The notes below the pieces were generated by a model. It did not search any database. It saw nothing but the letters and a program-made list of their open reading frames with translations, and was not told the origin of the DNA. A stretch of DNA of 64,000 nt from Pseudoxanthomonas indica (GTDB lineage: Bacteria; Pseudomonadota; Gammaproteobacteria; Xanthomonadales; Xanthomonadaceae), in assembly GCF_900167565.1 (NCBI RefSeq), contig NZ_FUZV01000001.1:248001-312000 (forward strand), in the 5' to 3' direction. Position numbers and translations under genes: made by a program. This document shows positions 56,716-64,000 of the stretch, one piece after another (within the stretch, counting starts at the first letter, position 1; the number at the start of each line of letters is the position of its first letter).

Positions 56716-56744
56716 ACAGTAACCCGCAATCTGTGAAAATGCAA
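56716..56744 (-). promoter_or_regulatory. Possible cspA promoter
   Basis: TTGCAT (56739-56744) and TACTGT (56716-56721) with a 17-base spacer on the minus strand, giving a leader of about 140 bases before the cold-shock gene. The boxes are only moderately close to consensus. Confidence 0.35.
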
Positions 56745-56803
56745 ACATCCGACGGGTGACCTTGCTATCCCATAATTTACTGATTCTAAAAGGAATTTCA
56801 CCG

Positions 56804-57289
56804 ATGCAAATTGAGTGGCTGTATTACGCTTTGGCGCTGGTGCTGATCCTCGTCGGCCTGGCCGGGGTGGTCCTGCCCGCCCTGCCCGGTTTGCCGCTGG
56901 TTTTCGCGGGGATGCTGGTGGCGGCCTGGGCCGATGGCTTCGAGCGCATCGGCTGGCTGTCCCTGACCGTGTTGGGCCTGCTTACGGCGCTGTCGGTGGC
57001 TGTGGATTTCTTCGCCACTGTGGTCGGCGCCAAACGCGTCGGCGCCAGTAGCAAGGCCTTGTTGGGCGCCGCCGTCGGCACTGTGGTGGGCATGTTCTTC
57101 GGCATTCTGGGCTTGTTCGTGGGTCCGTTTGCAGGTGCATTGCTGGGCGAGTACTGGCACAGCCGGGAAGTCGGCCAGGCCACGAAAGTGGGTCTGGGCA
57201 CATGGCTGGGCATCGTCCTGGGCGTGGTGCTCAAACTGGGCCTGGCGTTTGCCATGCTCGGTTATTTTGTTCTGGCGTGGTTGTTCTGA
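56804..57289 (+). CDS. DUF456 membrane protein
   Basis: A 161-residue inner-membrane protein with five or six hydrophobic segments and Gly-rich packing. LVGLAGVVLPALPGLPLVFAGMLVAAW and the later FFGILGLFVGPFAGALLGEY are DUF456 signatures. Function unknown. AAAGGAA precedes ATG 56804. It is close to pldA, 53 bases ahead. Confidence 0.88.
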   Translation: MQIEWLYYALALVLILVGLAGVVLPALPGLPLVFAGMLVAAWADGFERIGWLSLTVLGLLTALSVAVDFFATVVGAKRVGASSKALLGAAVGTVVGMFFGILGLFVGPFAGALLGEYWHSREVGQATKVGLGTWLGIVLGVVLKLGLAFAMLGYFVLAWLF

Positions 57290-57342
57290 TCCGCGTCATC
57301 GGCCTCATGCACAATTCCTTCGACTCCTCCGCGCCCGTTCCC

Positions 57343-58527
57343 ATGACCCCACGCCCTCTGACCCTCCTGACCACCGCCTTTGTAGTGAGCCTGGCCGTCG
57401 CCCCGCTCAGCGCCCAGGAAGCACAGCCGCAAGCCGCCACGCCGGAAGCCTGCGCTGCAATCGAAGCCGACAGTGCCCGCCTGATCTGCTACGACTCGAT
57501 GTTCCGCCAGCAAGCCCGCGACACGACCACCGCCGATGCACAGGCAGTGGCCGCCAAGACCAGCCTGGAATACCAGAAGGAGCAGGCCAAGCAGGAGCGC
57601 AAGCAGGCCGCGGAAAGCGAAAACACCAGCCTGGGAGAACGCACGCGCCGACGCGTCGGCGCGTGGTTCCGCACCGACGATCCCATGCTGCAGGACGCCA
57701 TCGCCAATGCCGGCAAGGGTTCTCTGCTGGACAGCCGCTGGGAGCTGGCCAGGGACTCCAAGCTGGGCGTGTTCCAGTTGCGCGGCTACAAGCCGCTCTA
57801 TCTGATGCCGGTGTTCTGGACCAGCGACGTCAACGAGCGGCCGACGTCGCCCAATCCGCGCAATGCCGTCACCGAGCCGTTGCCGCTGGACAACACCGAG
57901 GCCAAGTTCCAGCTCAGCTTCAAGACCAAGTTCGCCGAGAACATCTTTGGCGACAATGGCGATCTGTGGGGCGCCTATACCCAGAGCTCGCGCTGGCAGG
58001 TCTACAACGGCGAGGAATCACGGCCCTTCCGCGAAACCAACTACGAACCGGAAGTGATGCTGGTGTTCCGCAACAACTACAGCATCGCCGGGTGGAAGGG
58101 ACGGATGATGAGCGTGGGCTTCAACCACCAGTCCAACGGCCGCACCGATCCGCTGTCGCGCAGCTGGAACCGGGTGATCTTCAGCGCTGGCCTGGATCGG
58201 GAGAACTGGGCGTTCGTGGTCCGTCCCTGGTATCGCATTCCGGACGGCAATGACGATGACAATCCGGACATCGAGGATTACATCGGCCGCGGCGACGCCA
58301 TGATCACCTACAGCAAGAACGGCCACGAGGTGACCTTGCTGGGCCGCCATTCGCTGCGCGGCGGCGACGACTCGCATGGTGCGCTGCAGTTCGACTGGGG
58401 CTTCCCGATCAACCGCACGTTCCGCGGCCACGTGCAGGCCTTCCACGGGTATGGCGAAAGCCTGATCGACTACAACCACAAGGCCACCTACATCGGCTTG
58501 GGCATCTCGCTGCTGGAGTGGTACTGA
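57343..58527 (+). CDS. pldA: Outer-membrane phospholipase A (OMPLA)
   Basis: A 394-residue outer-membrane phospholipase that removes phospholipids from the outer leaflet. H262, S264 and N276 (NHQSNG, SWNRVIF) reproduce the spacing of the E. coli catalytic triad H142, S144, N156. A signal peptide ends near AQEAQ, followed by a long charged, coiled-coil-like region (about 70-110) absent from E. coli OMPLA, then the 12-strand barrel. ATG 57343 fits the signal peptide; ATG 57307 is possible. The final Trp-Tyr suits outer-membrane insertion. Confidence 0.92.
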   Translation: MTPRPLTLLTTAFVVSLAVAPLSAQEAQPQAATPEACAAIEADSARLICYDSMFRQQARDTTTADAQAVAAKTSLEYQKEQAKQERKQAAESENTSLGERTRRRVGAWFRTDDPMLQDAIANAGKGSLLDSRWELARDSKLGVFQLRGYKPLYLMPVFWTSDVNERPTSPNPRNAVTEPLPLDNTEAKFQLSFKTKFAENIFGDNGDLWGAYTQSSRWQVYNGEESRPFRETNYEPEVMLVFRNNYSIAGWKGRMMSVGFNHQSNGRTDPLSRSWNRVIFSAGLDRENWAFVVRPWYRIPDGNDDDNPDIEDYIGRGDAMITYSKNGHEVTLLGRHSLRGGDDSHGALQFDWGFPINRTFRGHVQAFHGYGESLIDYNHKATYIGLGISLLEWY

Positions 58528-58928
58528 TGGCCATCCCCGGCGATGGCGTCACGATTTACCACAATCCCGCCTGCGGCACGTCGCGCAATGTGCTGGCGTT
58601 CCTGCGCAAGGCCGGCATCGAACCTACCGTGATTGAATACCTGCAGACGCCGCCCGATCGCAGCATACTGACCGGGTTGATTGATCAGATGGGCACGCCG
58701 GTGCGCGAGGTGGTGCGCAGCAAGGAAGCCTTGCATGCCGAACTGGGGCTGGATGCGCCCGGCACCGGCGATGAAACGCTGATCGAAGCGATGCTCGCCC
58801 ATCCAATCCTGATTAACCGGCCGATCGTGGTGTCGCCCTGGGGCGTGAAGCTGTGCCGGCCTTCGGAGACCGTGTTGGATTTGCTGCCGCCGGAATTGGC
58901 CGAGAAGGCGAAAGCCGACGCGTTGTAA
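58527..58928 (+). CDS. arsC: ArsC/Spx-family arsenate reductase (glutaredoxin type)
   Basis: A 133-residue thioredoxin-fold protein. The catalytic Cys is C16 in YHNPACGTSRN, and the arsenate-binding Arg region NRPIVVSPWGVKLCRPS is present. It reduces arsenate with glutathione and glutaredoxin. The ATG overlaps the pldA stop (TGATG). No arsR or arsB is nearby, so a role outside arsenic detoxification is possible. Confidence 0.9.
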   Translation: MAIPGDGVTIYHNPACGTSRNVLAFLRKAGIEPTVIEYLQTPPDRSILTGLIDQMGTPVREVVRSKEALHAELGLDAPGTGDETLIEAMLAHPILINRPIVVSPWGVKLCRPSETVLDLLPPELAEKAKADAL

Positions 58929-58929
58929 A

Positions 58930-59045
58930 ACCCCCTCTCCCGTTTACGGGGGAGGGCTGGGGTGGGGGCAGAACGAAGACGGGTACTCAACGATCACGTC
59001 TTCGTTCTGCCCCCATCCCAACCTTCCCCCGCAAGCGGGGGAAGG
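58930..59045. repeat. Paired palindromic repeat with 18-bp inverted arms
   Basis: GGGGGCAGAACGAAGACG (58964-58981) and its exact complement at 58997-59014 surround a 15-base loop. Outside each arm lies a CCCCCGC...GCGGGGG or CTCTCCCG...CGGGGGAG hairpin. The whole unit can fold as a long cruciform. The outer hairpins share their core with the repeats at 43.87-43.96 kb. No transposase is nearby. Confidence 0.75.
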
Positions 59046-59100
59046 AGCTGAAGCGGATCCACCTGCCCGATCAGGAAGCATCCTGGCTTTGGTCGCCAGC

Positions 59101-59739
59101 TCACATCCAGTCAGTCAACCCTTCGCGCGCATAGACTTCCTTGAACGCCGGCCGCTGCTTCATGCGATCCGCATAGGCTTTGAGCACCGGCCAGCTGTCG
59201 CTGGGCCTGGGCATGTTGCGCGACCAGCGCATCAGCATGGTGGTCATGAAGTCGACCACGGTCAGTTGCTCACCGATCATGAAAGGCCCGTTGGCCTGCA
59301 GGTGATCGGCCACGCGTTGCCAGGCACCTTCGATGCGCTGGCGGGCTTGATCCCGGCTGATGTCGTAATGCGCCTCGCCAGCCGACTGATCGTCATAGAA
59401 CCACTGCCGGTAAGCCGGCTGCAGCGAGTTGGCCAGGAAGAACATCCACTGGTAGTAATGCGCGCGATCAATCGAGCCAGGCGTCGGCGCCAGCTTGGCC
59501 TGCGGATGCGTATCGGCCAGGTGCAGCAGGATCGCGGCGGCTTCGGTAATCACCTGCCCGTCCACGACCAGTGCCGGTACGCGGCCGGCCGGGTTGAGCT
59601 TCAGATACTCCGGCGCCTTCTGATCGCCCTTGTCGAAATCCAGCTCATGCAACTGATGTGGCGCATCCAGCTCGATCAACAGCCAGTGCACGACCAGGCT
59701 GGCGGTGCTGGGGGAATAGAACAGCGTGGGCGTGGACAT
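59101..59739 (-). CDS. Glutathione S-transferase family protein
   Basis: A 212-residue GST unrelated in detail to the one at 46.3 kb. The N-terminal LFYSPSTASLVVHWLLIELD, with GRVPALVVDGQVITEAAAI, is the glutathione-binding half; a helical C-terminal half follows. GGAG precedes ATG 59739. Substrate unknown. Confidence 0.9.
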   Translation of the reverse strand: MSTPTLFYSPSTASLVVHWLLIELDAPHQLHELDFDKGDQKAPEYLKLNPAGRVPALVVDGQVITEAAAILLHLADTHPQAKLAPTPGSIDRAHYYQWMFFLANSLQPAYRQWFYDDQSAGEAHYDISRDQARQRIEGAWQRVADHLQANGPFMIGEQLTVVDFMTTMLMRWSRNMPRPSDSWPVLKAYADRMKQRPAFKEVYAREGLTDWM

Positions 59740-59775
59740 GCGGGCTCCGGGCTACGAAGTGAACGGGAAATACGA

Positions 59776-59799
59776 CAAGGCCCGCTTGCGCGGGCCTTG
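59776..59799 (-). terminator. Hairpin after the fumarase gene
   Basis: CAAGGCCCGC, TTGC, GCGGGCCTTG: a perfect 10-bp stem, 9 bases past the fumarase stop on the minus strand. The T content after the stem is low. Confidence 0.65.
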
Positions 59800-59807
59800 C
59801 GGGAAAT

Positions 59808-61325
59808 TCATGCAACCACTACAGGAATCTTGCCAATCCGCGCCTGCCATTCGCGCGGCCCGGTGGTGTGCACCGAGGTGCCCTGCGAATCCACCGCTAC
59901 GGTCACCGGCATGTCCTGCACGTCGAACTCGTAGATGGCTTCCATGCCGAGATCGGCGAAGCCCACCACCTTGGCGGCCTTGATCGCCTTGGACACCAGA
60001 TAGGCCGCGCCGCCCACGGCCATCAGATAGGCCGACTGGTGCTTCTTGATCGCCTCGATGGCGGTCGGACCGCGCTCGGCCTTGCCGACCATGCCCAGCA
60101 GGCCGGTCTGCGCCAGCACCTGTTCGGTGAACTTGTCCATGCGCGTGGCCGTGGTCGGACCGGCCGGGCCCACCACTTCGTCGCGCACCGGATCCACCGG
60201 ACCCACGTAGTAGATGAAGCGGCCGCGCAGATCCACCGGCAGCGCCTCACCCTTGTTGAGCATGTCGACCATGCGCTTGTGCGCGGCATCGCGACCGGTC
60301 AGCAGCTTGCCGTTGAGCAGCAACACTTCGCCGGGCTTCCAGCTGGCCACATCGGCCTGCGTCAACGTATCCAGATTCACGCGACGGCCCTTGCTGGCGT
60401 CGTAGGTCAGCTCCGGCCAGTCCTCGAGCGAGGGCGGATCCAGCATCACCGGGCCGCTGCCATCCAGGGTGAAATGCGCGTGGCGGGTGGCCGCGCAGTT
60501 GGGAATCAGCGCCACCGGCAGGTTGGCCGCATGGGTGGGGTAATCCTTGACCTTGATGTCCAGCACCGTGGTCAGGCCGCCCAGGCCCTGCGCGCCGATG
60601 CCGAGCGCGTTGACCTTGTCGTACAGCTCCAGGCGCAGCTCTTCGGCGCGGTTGCTGGCGCCGCGCGCCTGCAGATCGGTGATGTCGATCGGCTCCATCA
60701 GCGCTTCCTTGGCCAGCAGCATCGCCTTCTCGGCGGTGCCGCCAATGCCGATGCCCAGCATGCCCGGCGGGCACCAGCCAGCGCCCATGGTCGGCACGGT
60801 CTTGAGCACCCAGTCGACGATCGAGTCGGAAGGATTGAGCATGGCGAACTTGGATTTGGCTTCCGAGCCGCCGCCCTTGGCGGCGACGATCACGTCCACG
60901 GTATCGCCCGGGACGACTTTGACGTTGACCACGCCGGGGGTGTTGTCCTTGGTGTTGATGCGCTTGCCGGCCGGATCCGCCAGCACCGAGGCGCGCAGCT
61001 TGTTGTCCGGATCGTTGTAGGCGCGGCGCACGCCTTCGTGGACCATGTCTTCCACGCCCATGGTGGCGTCGTCCCAGCGCACGTTCATGCCGATTTCCAG
61101 GAACACGGTGACGATGCCGGTGTCCTGGCAGATCGGCCGGTGGCCTTCGGCGCACATGCGCGAGTTGATCAGGATCTGGGCGATGGCGTCCTTGGCAGCC
61201 GGCGACTCCTCGCGCTCGTAGGCAGCGGCCAGGTTCTGGATGTAGTCCACCGGGTGGTAGTAGCTGATGTACTGCAGCGCGTCGGCGACGGACTGGATGA
61301 GATCTTCTTGCTTGATCGAGGACAT
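59808..61325 (-). CDS. Class I (iron-sulfur) fumarate hydratase
   Basis: A 505-residue oxygen-sensitive fumarase converting fumarate to malate. The cluster ligands lie in RPICQDTG, GWCPPGMLGIGIGG and NCAATRHAHF; the C-terminal beta domain has KRMVDMLNKGEALP and DKFTEQVL. With the sdh operon it supplies two successive citric-acid-cycle steps in the window. No clear ribosome site before the ATG. Confidence 0.95.
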   Translation of the reverse strand: MSSIKQEDLIQSVADALQYISYYHPVDYIQNLAAAYEREESPAAKDAIAQILINSRMCAEGHRPICQDTGIVTVFLEIGMNVRWDDATMGVEDMVHEGVRRAYNDPDNKLRASVLADPAGKRINTKDNTPGVVNVKVVPGDTVDVIVAAKGGGSEAKSKFAMLNPSDSIVDWVLKTVPTMGAGWCPPGMLGIGIGGTAEKAMLLAKEALMEPIDITDLQARGASNRAEELRLELYDKVNALGIGAQGLGGLTTVLDIKVKDYPTHAANLPVALIPNCAATRHAHFTLDGSGPVMLDPPSLEDWPELTYDASKGRRVNLDTLTQADVASWKPGEVLLLNGKLLTGRDAAHKRMVDMLNKGEALPVDLRGRFIYYVGPVDPVRDEVVGPAGPTTATRMDKFTEQVLAQTGLLGMVGKAERGPTAIEAIKKHQSAYLMAVGGAAYLVSKAIKAAKVVGFADLGMEAIYEFDVQDMPVTVAVDSQGTSVHTTGPREWQARIGKIPVVVA

Positions 61326-61550
61326 GAGGCGGGGCTGGCTGCCGGAAGGTCGCGGGCGGAGCCGGCTATTTTAGGCGATCCGGCGCCCGCAGAGCCCCGC
61401 CGCGGCCGCCGTCCCGATGGCCCTTTGGTCGTATGCCTGCCGGCACCCCGCCAGGCCGGGCCTTGCTGGCCCAAAGGCCTATAGAACCGGGCGCTGGGCC
61501 GGGCTTAGACTGCGCGGGCCGCAACCAGCGGCAGTGTTTGTGGAGGCTGT

Positions 61551-62378
61551 ATGTCGTCCGCATCGCGATTTGTCCTGACCCTGTCGGGCCTGGCCCTGTC
61601 CGCCGGGATGGCCCTGCCAGCCCATGCGGTGGAGCCGCTGGACGTTTTCAACGTCCGTGTCGCCGGCTACCTCAATCGCTTCGATACCGACGTGCGCGCC
61701 GATGGCGACACCGCCCGCGGCAACGAGATCAACCTGGACCGGGACTTGGGCCTGGATGACAACAAGGCCATCGCCTACATCGGCGCCAGCTGGCGACCTT
61801 TCGATCATCACGAGTTCGGCTTCGGCTACTACCGCAATGATCTGGACAACACCCGCCAGTTGCAGCGCCAGTTTGAATTCAACGACACCTTGTACGAAGC
61901 CAATGCCGTAGTGCGCGCCGAGTACGACTTCAAGGCGTACGAACTGAACTACGTCTGGTGGGCCGCCTCGCATGAGAACTGGGCGCTGGGCCCGCGCCTG
62001 GGCCTGGTCTGGTACAGCATCAATCTGGGCTTGTCCGTGCAGGTGGACAGCGGCGGCAACCAGGTCAGCAACAGCCGCAGCAATGAAGTCTCGGCCGACC
62101 TGCCAGCGCCCACCATCGGCGGCAGCTGGCGTTGGACCCCTGCCGATCAATGGCGCGTCTCCGCCGACGTGGGCTACTTCTCGGCCAATGTCGAGAGTGT
62201 CGACGCCGATGTGACCTTCGGCCGCGCCGGTGTGGAGTGGTATCCGTGGGAGCGCTTCGGCTTCAGCCTGGACTACACCATCAGCCATATCGATGCGCAG
62301 GCGGAGAAGAACAACTTCCGCGGCAATTTCGATTTCCAGGATGCCGGCGTGCGTTTTGGCGTGGCCTATCGCTTCTAG
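61551..62378 (+). CDS. Outer-membrane beta-barrel protein
   Basis: A 275-residue secreted protein: signal peptide to about residue 26 (ALPAHA-VEPL), then alternating polar/aromatic strands (DTDVRADGDTARGNEINLDRDLG, YELNYVWWAASHENW, RVSADVGYFSANVES, in pieces) and a C-terminal Phe (VAYRF), the outer-membrane insertion signal. The build fits an OmpW/opacity-type barrel, but I cannot place it in a named family. GGAGG precedes the ATG. It is the gene before an ABC exporter. Confidence 0.8.
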   Translation: MSSASRFVLTLSGLALSAGMALPAHAVEPLDVFNVRVAGYLNRFDTDVRADGDTARGNEINLDRDLGLDDNKAIAYIGASWRPFDHHEFGFGYYRNDLDNTRQLQRQFEFNDTLYEANAVVRAEYDFKAYELNYVWWAASHENWALGPRLGLVWYSINLGLSVQVDSGGNQVSNSRSNEVSADLPAPTIGGSWRWTPADQWRVSADVGYFSANVESVDADVTFGRAGVEWYPWERFGFSLDYTISHIDAQAEKNNFRGNFDFQDAGVRFGVAYRF

Positions 62379-62459
62379 CTGCGCCTGCGCGGCCCGGCGA
62401 CGCCGTCGCCGGGTCGGCCGCTTTCACTCATTTGCCTTGTCCATCCCGCACAATGCGGC

Positions 62460-64000
62460 ATGGCCCAACGCGAACCTGCCGCCACGGATGACACGCGCGC
62501 CCAGGCGGCGGCGCGCAGCAACAGCCTGCGCGAGCGCGTCGATGCGCTGCGCAACCTGCCACCGTTCCTGCGCCAGATCTGGAAGACCAGCCCCGGCTTG
62601 ACCCTGGCCACGATGGGCCTGCGGCTGGTGCGCGCCTTCCTGCCCGTGGCCACGCTGTATGTGGGCAAGCTGATCATCGATGAGGCCGTGCGGCTGGTGG
62701 GCGTGGGCGCCGGGTTTGCCGGAATCGAGGACGCCTGGCACAGCGGCCAGCTCGATACCCTCGCCGGCTTGCTGGCGCTGGAACTGGGCCTGGCCATCGG
62801 TTCGGACTTGCTGGGCCGGCTGATCAGCTACGGCGACGGCCTGCTCTCCGAACTGTTCACCAACGCCACCAGCGTGCGCCTGATGGAGCATGCCGCGCGG
62901 CTGGATCTGGAGGATTTCGAAGACCCGGATCTGCAGGACAAGCTGGATCGCGCGCGCCGCCAGACCATGGGCCGGATGAACCTGATGAGCCAGTTGTTTG
63001 GCCAGGTGCAGGATGCGATCACCGTGGTGACCTTTGCCGCCGGCCTGGTGATCTACGCGCCCTGGCTGATCCTGCTGCTGGCGGTGGCGTTGATTCCGGC
63101 CTTTGTCGGCGAAGCGCACTTCAATGCGTTGGGCTACTCGCTCAACTTCGCCTGGACTCCCGAACGCCGCCAGCTGGAATACGTGCGGCAGACCGGCGCC
63201 AGCGTGGAAACCGCCAAAGAGGTGAAGATCTTCAACCTCCACCGCTTCCTGATCGATCGCTACCGCCGCCTGGCCGACAAGTTCTACCTGGCCAACCGCG
63301 CGCTGGCGCGGCGGCGGGCATTGTGGGGCACCTTGCTGGCAGCGCTGGGCACATTGGGCTACTACGTGGCGTATGGCTACATCGCCTGGCGCACGGTGCG
63401 CGGCGACTTCAGCATCGGCGATCTAACCTTCCTGGCCGGCAGCTTCCTGCGCCTGCGCCAGTTGCTGGAAGGCCTGCTGGTCGGGTTTTCGCAGGTCGCG
63501 GGCCAAGCGTTGTATCTGGACGATCTGTTTTCGTTCTTCGAGATTGAGCCGGAGATCATTTCGCCTCCCAACCCGGTGCCGGTGCCCCGTCCGATCGCGC
63601 GCGGCTTCGTGTTCGAGAATGTCGGCTTCCGCTATCCGGGCGCGGAACGCTGGGCGGTGCGTGCGCTCGACTTCGAACTGCGTGCCAACGAGGTGCTGGC
63701 GCTGGTCGGCGAGAATGGCGCCGGCAAGACCACCCTGGTCAAGTTGCTCGCCCGCCTGTACGACCCCGACGAAGGCCGCATCCTGCTCGATGGCCGGGAT
63801 CTGCGCGAGTACGACATCGACGAGCTGCGCGCCAACATCGGCGTGATCTTCCAGGACTTCGTGCGCTACCACCTCACCGCCGGCGAAAACATCGGCGTGG
63901 GCCTGGTCGAGGCGATGGACGACAAGGAACGCATCCGCCATGCCGCGCAGCGCGCGATGGCCGATGAAGTGATCGCCACCCTGCCCCAGGGCTACGACCA
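62460..64000 (+). CDS. ABC transporter ATP-binding/permease, partial
   Basis: The first 513 residues of a half-size ABC exporter cut by the window edge. The N-terminal 330 residues hold about six membrane helices. The ATPase domain begins near residue 375, with Walker A GENGAGKTTLVKLL and Q-loop VIFQDFVRYHLT, which starts a loop typical of the peptide/lipid exporter type. The LSGGQ and Walker B motifs lie beyond the end. Substrate unknown. The ATG at 62460 has no clear ribosome site. Confidence 0.85.
   Translation, partial: MAQREPAATDDTRAQAAARSNSLRERVDALRNLPPFLRQIWKTSPGLTLATMGLRLVRAFLPVATLYVGKLIIDEAVRLVGVGAGFAGIEDAWHSGQLDTLAGLLALELGLAIGSDLLGRLISYGDGLLSELFTNATSVRLMEHAARLDLEDFEDPDLQDKLDRARRQTMGRMNLMSQLFGQVQDAITVVTFAAGLVIYAPWLILLLAVALIPAFVGEAHFNALGYSLNFAWTPERRQLEYVRQTGASVETAKEVKIFNLHRFLIDRYRRLADKFYLANRALARRRALWGTLLAALGTLGYYVAYGYIAWRTVRGDFSIGDLTFLAGSFLRLRQLLEGLLVGFSQVAGQALYLDDLFSFFEIEPEIISPPNPVPVPRPIARGFVFENVGFRYPGAERWAVRALDFELRANEVLALVGENGAGKTTLVKLLARLYDPDEGRILLDGRDLREYDIDELRANIGVIFQDFVRYHLTAGENIGVGLVEAMDDKERIRHAAQRAMADEVIATLPQGYD

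Noticed and set aside
58527..58928. Arsenic resistance operon
   Set aside because: Only an ArsC-like gene is present; no arsR, arsB or acr3 near it, and it is coupled to pldA.

Overview
The window is 64 kb of gene-dense, high-GC chromosome from a Gram-negative bacterium, most likely a member of the Xanthomonadaceae/Lysobacteraceae (Gammaproteobacteria). The case rests on the comEC-exbB-exbD-msbA-lpxK-kdsB and uvrC-pgsA-tRNA(Gly, Cys, Leu) gene orders, sdhCDAB with SdhE/YgfX, a fused two-domain 2-oxoacid dehydrogenase E1, and several small proteins typical of that family. I see no insertion sequence, prophage, integrase or CRISPR array, so this reads as core chromosome with a few stress-related accessory islands.

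Layout. 1-6.4 kb is a stress-type island: a Gly/Tyr/Arg-rich BON protein, a dehydrogenase with a lysine-rich tail, small hydrophilic proteins, a GIY-YIG protein, a UbiB-like kinase and a DUF1328 membrane peptide. 6.4-9 kb holds a serine hydrolase and a DUF1254 lipoprotein. 9.05-17.1 kb is the most interesting region: nine minus-strand genes running ECF sigma factor, ChrR-type anti-sigma, acyl desaturase, FAD oxidoreductase, DUF1365, Cfa-type methyltransferase, DUF1295, second Cfa-type methyltransferase, lipocalin. Two near-identical ECF promoters drive it, one before the sigma gene and one before the desaturase. This is a ChrR/RpoE (singlet-oxygen-type) regulon devoted to remodelling membrane acyl chains and is a good candidate for furan fatty acid synthesis. 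17.2-20.4 kb carries metE behind a cobalamin riboswitch. 20.4-22.1 kb is a divergent DNA-repair pair: an enlarged SRAP protein and an Mpg-type glycosylase.

22.7-34.7 kb is an envelope and repair operon transcribed leftwards: comEC, exbB, exbD, msbA, lpxK, kdsB, a small tyrosine phosphatase, an NHL/thioredoxin-like protein, uvrC, pgsA and three tRNAs. Most genes overlap by 4 bases, and the pgsA stop codon lies inside tRNA-Gly. 34.7-36.7 kb encodes LolD and LolC. 36.7-41 kb is succinate dehydrogenase with assembly factors on both sides: SdhE and YgfX downstream, and a DUF1674 (SDHAF4-type) protein upstream. 41-48.8 kb contains YgfZ, a ubiquinone hydroxylase behind an FNR/Anr-like site, a flavin reductase, the fused E1, a GST, an acetyltransferase and a glutaryl-CoA-type dehydrogenase.

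49-64 kb contains two glycine-zipper envelope proteins, a TatD DNase, an alkylsulfatase divergent from an AraC-family regulator with a tandem operator-like repeat between them, TcdA, a tethered CXXCH protein, a cold-shock protein, outer-membrane phospholipase A, an ArsC-family protein, a GST, class I fumarase, an outer-membrane barrel protein and an ABC exporter cut by the window end. Palindromic repeats lie at about 43.9 and 58.9-59.0 kb. All functional assignments come from reading the translations and motifs; no database search was possible.
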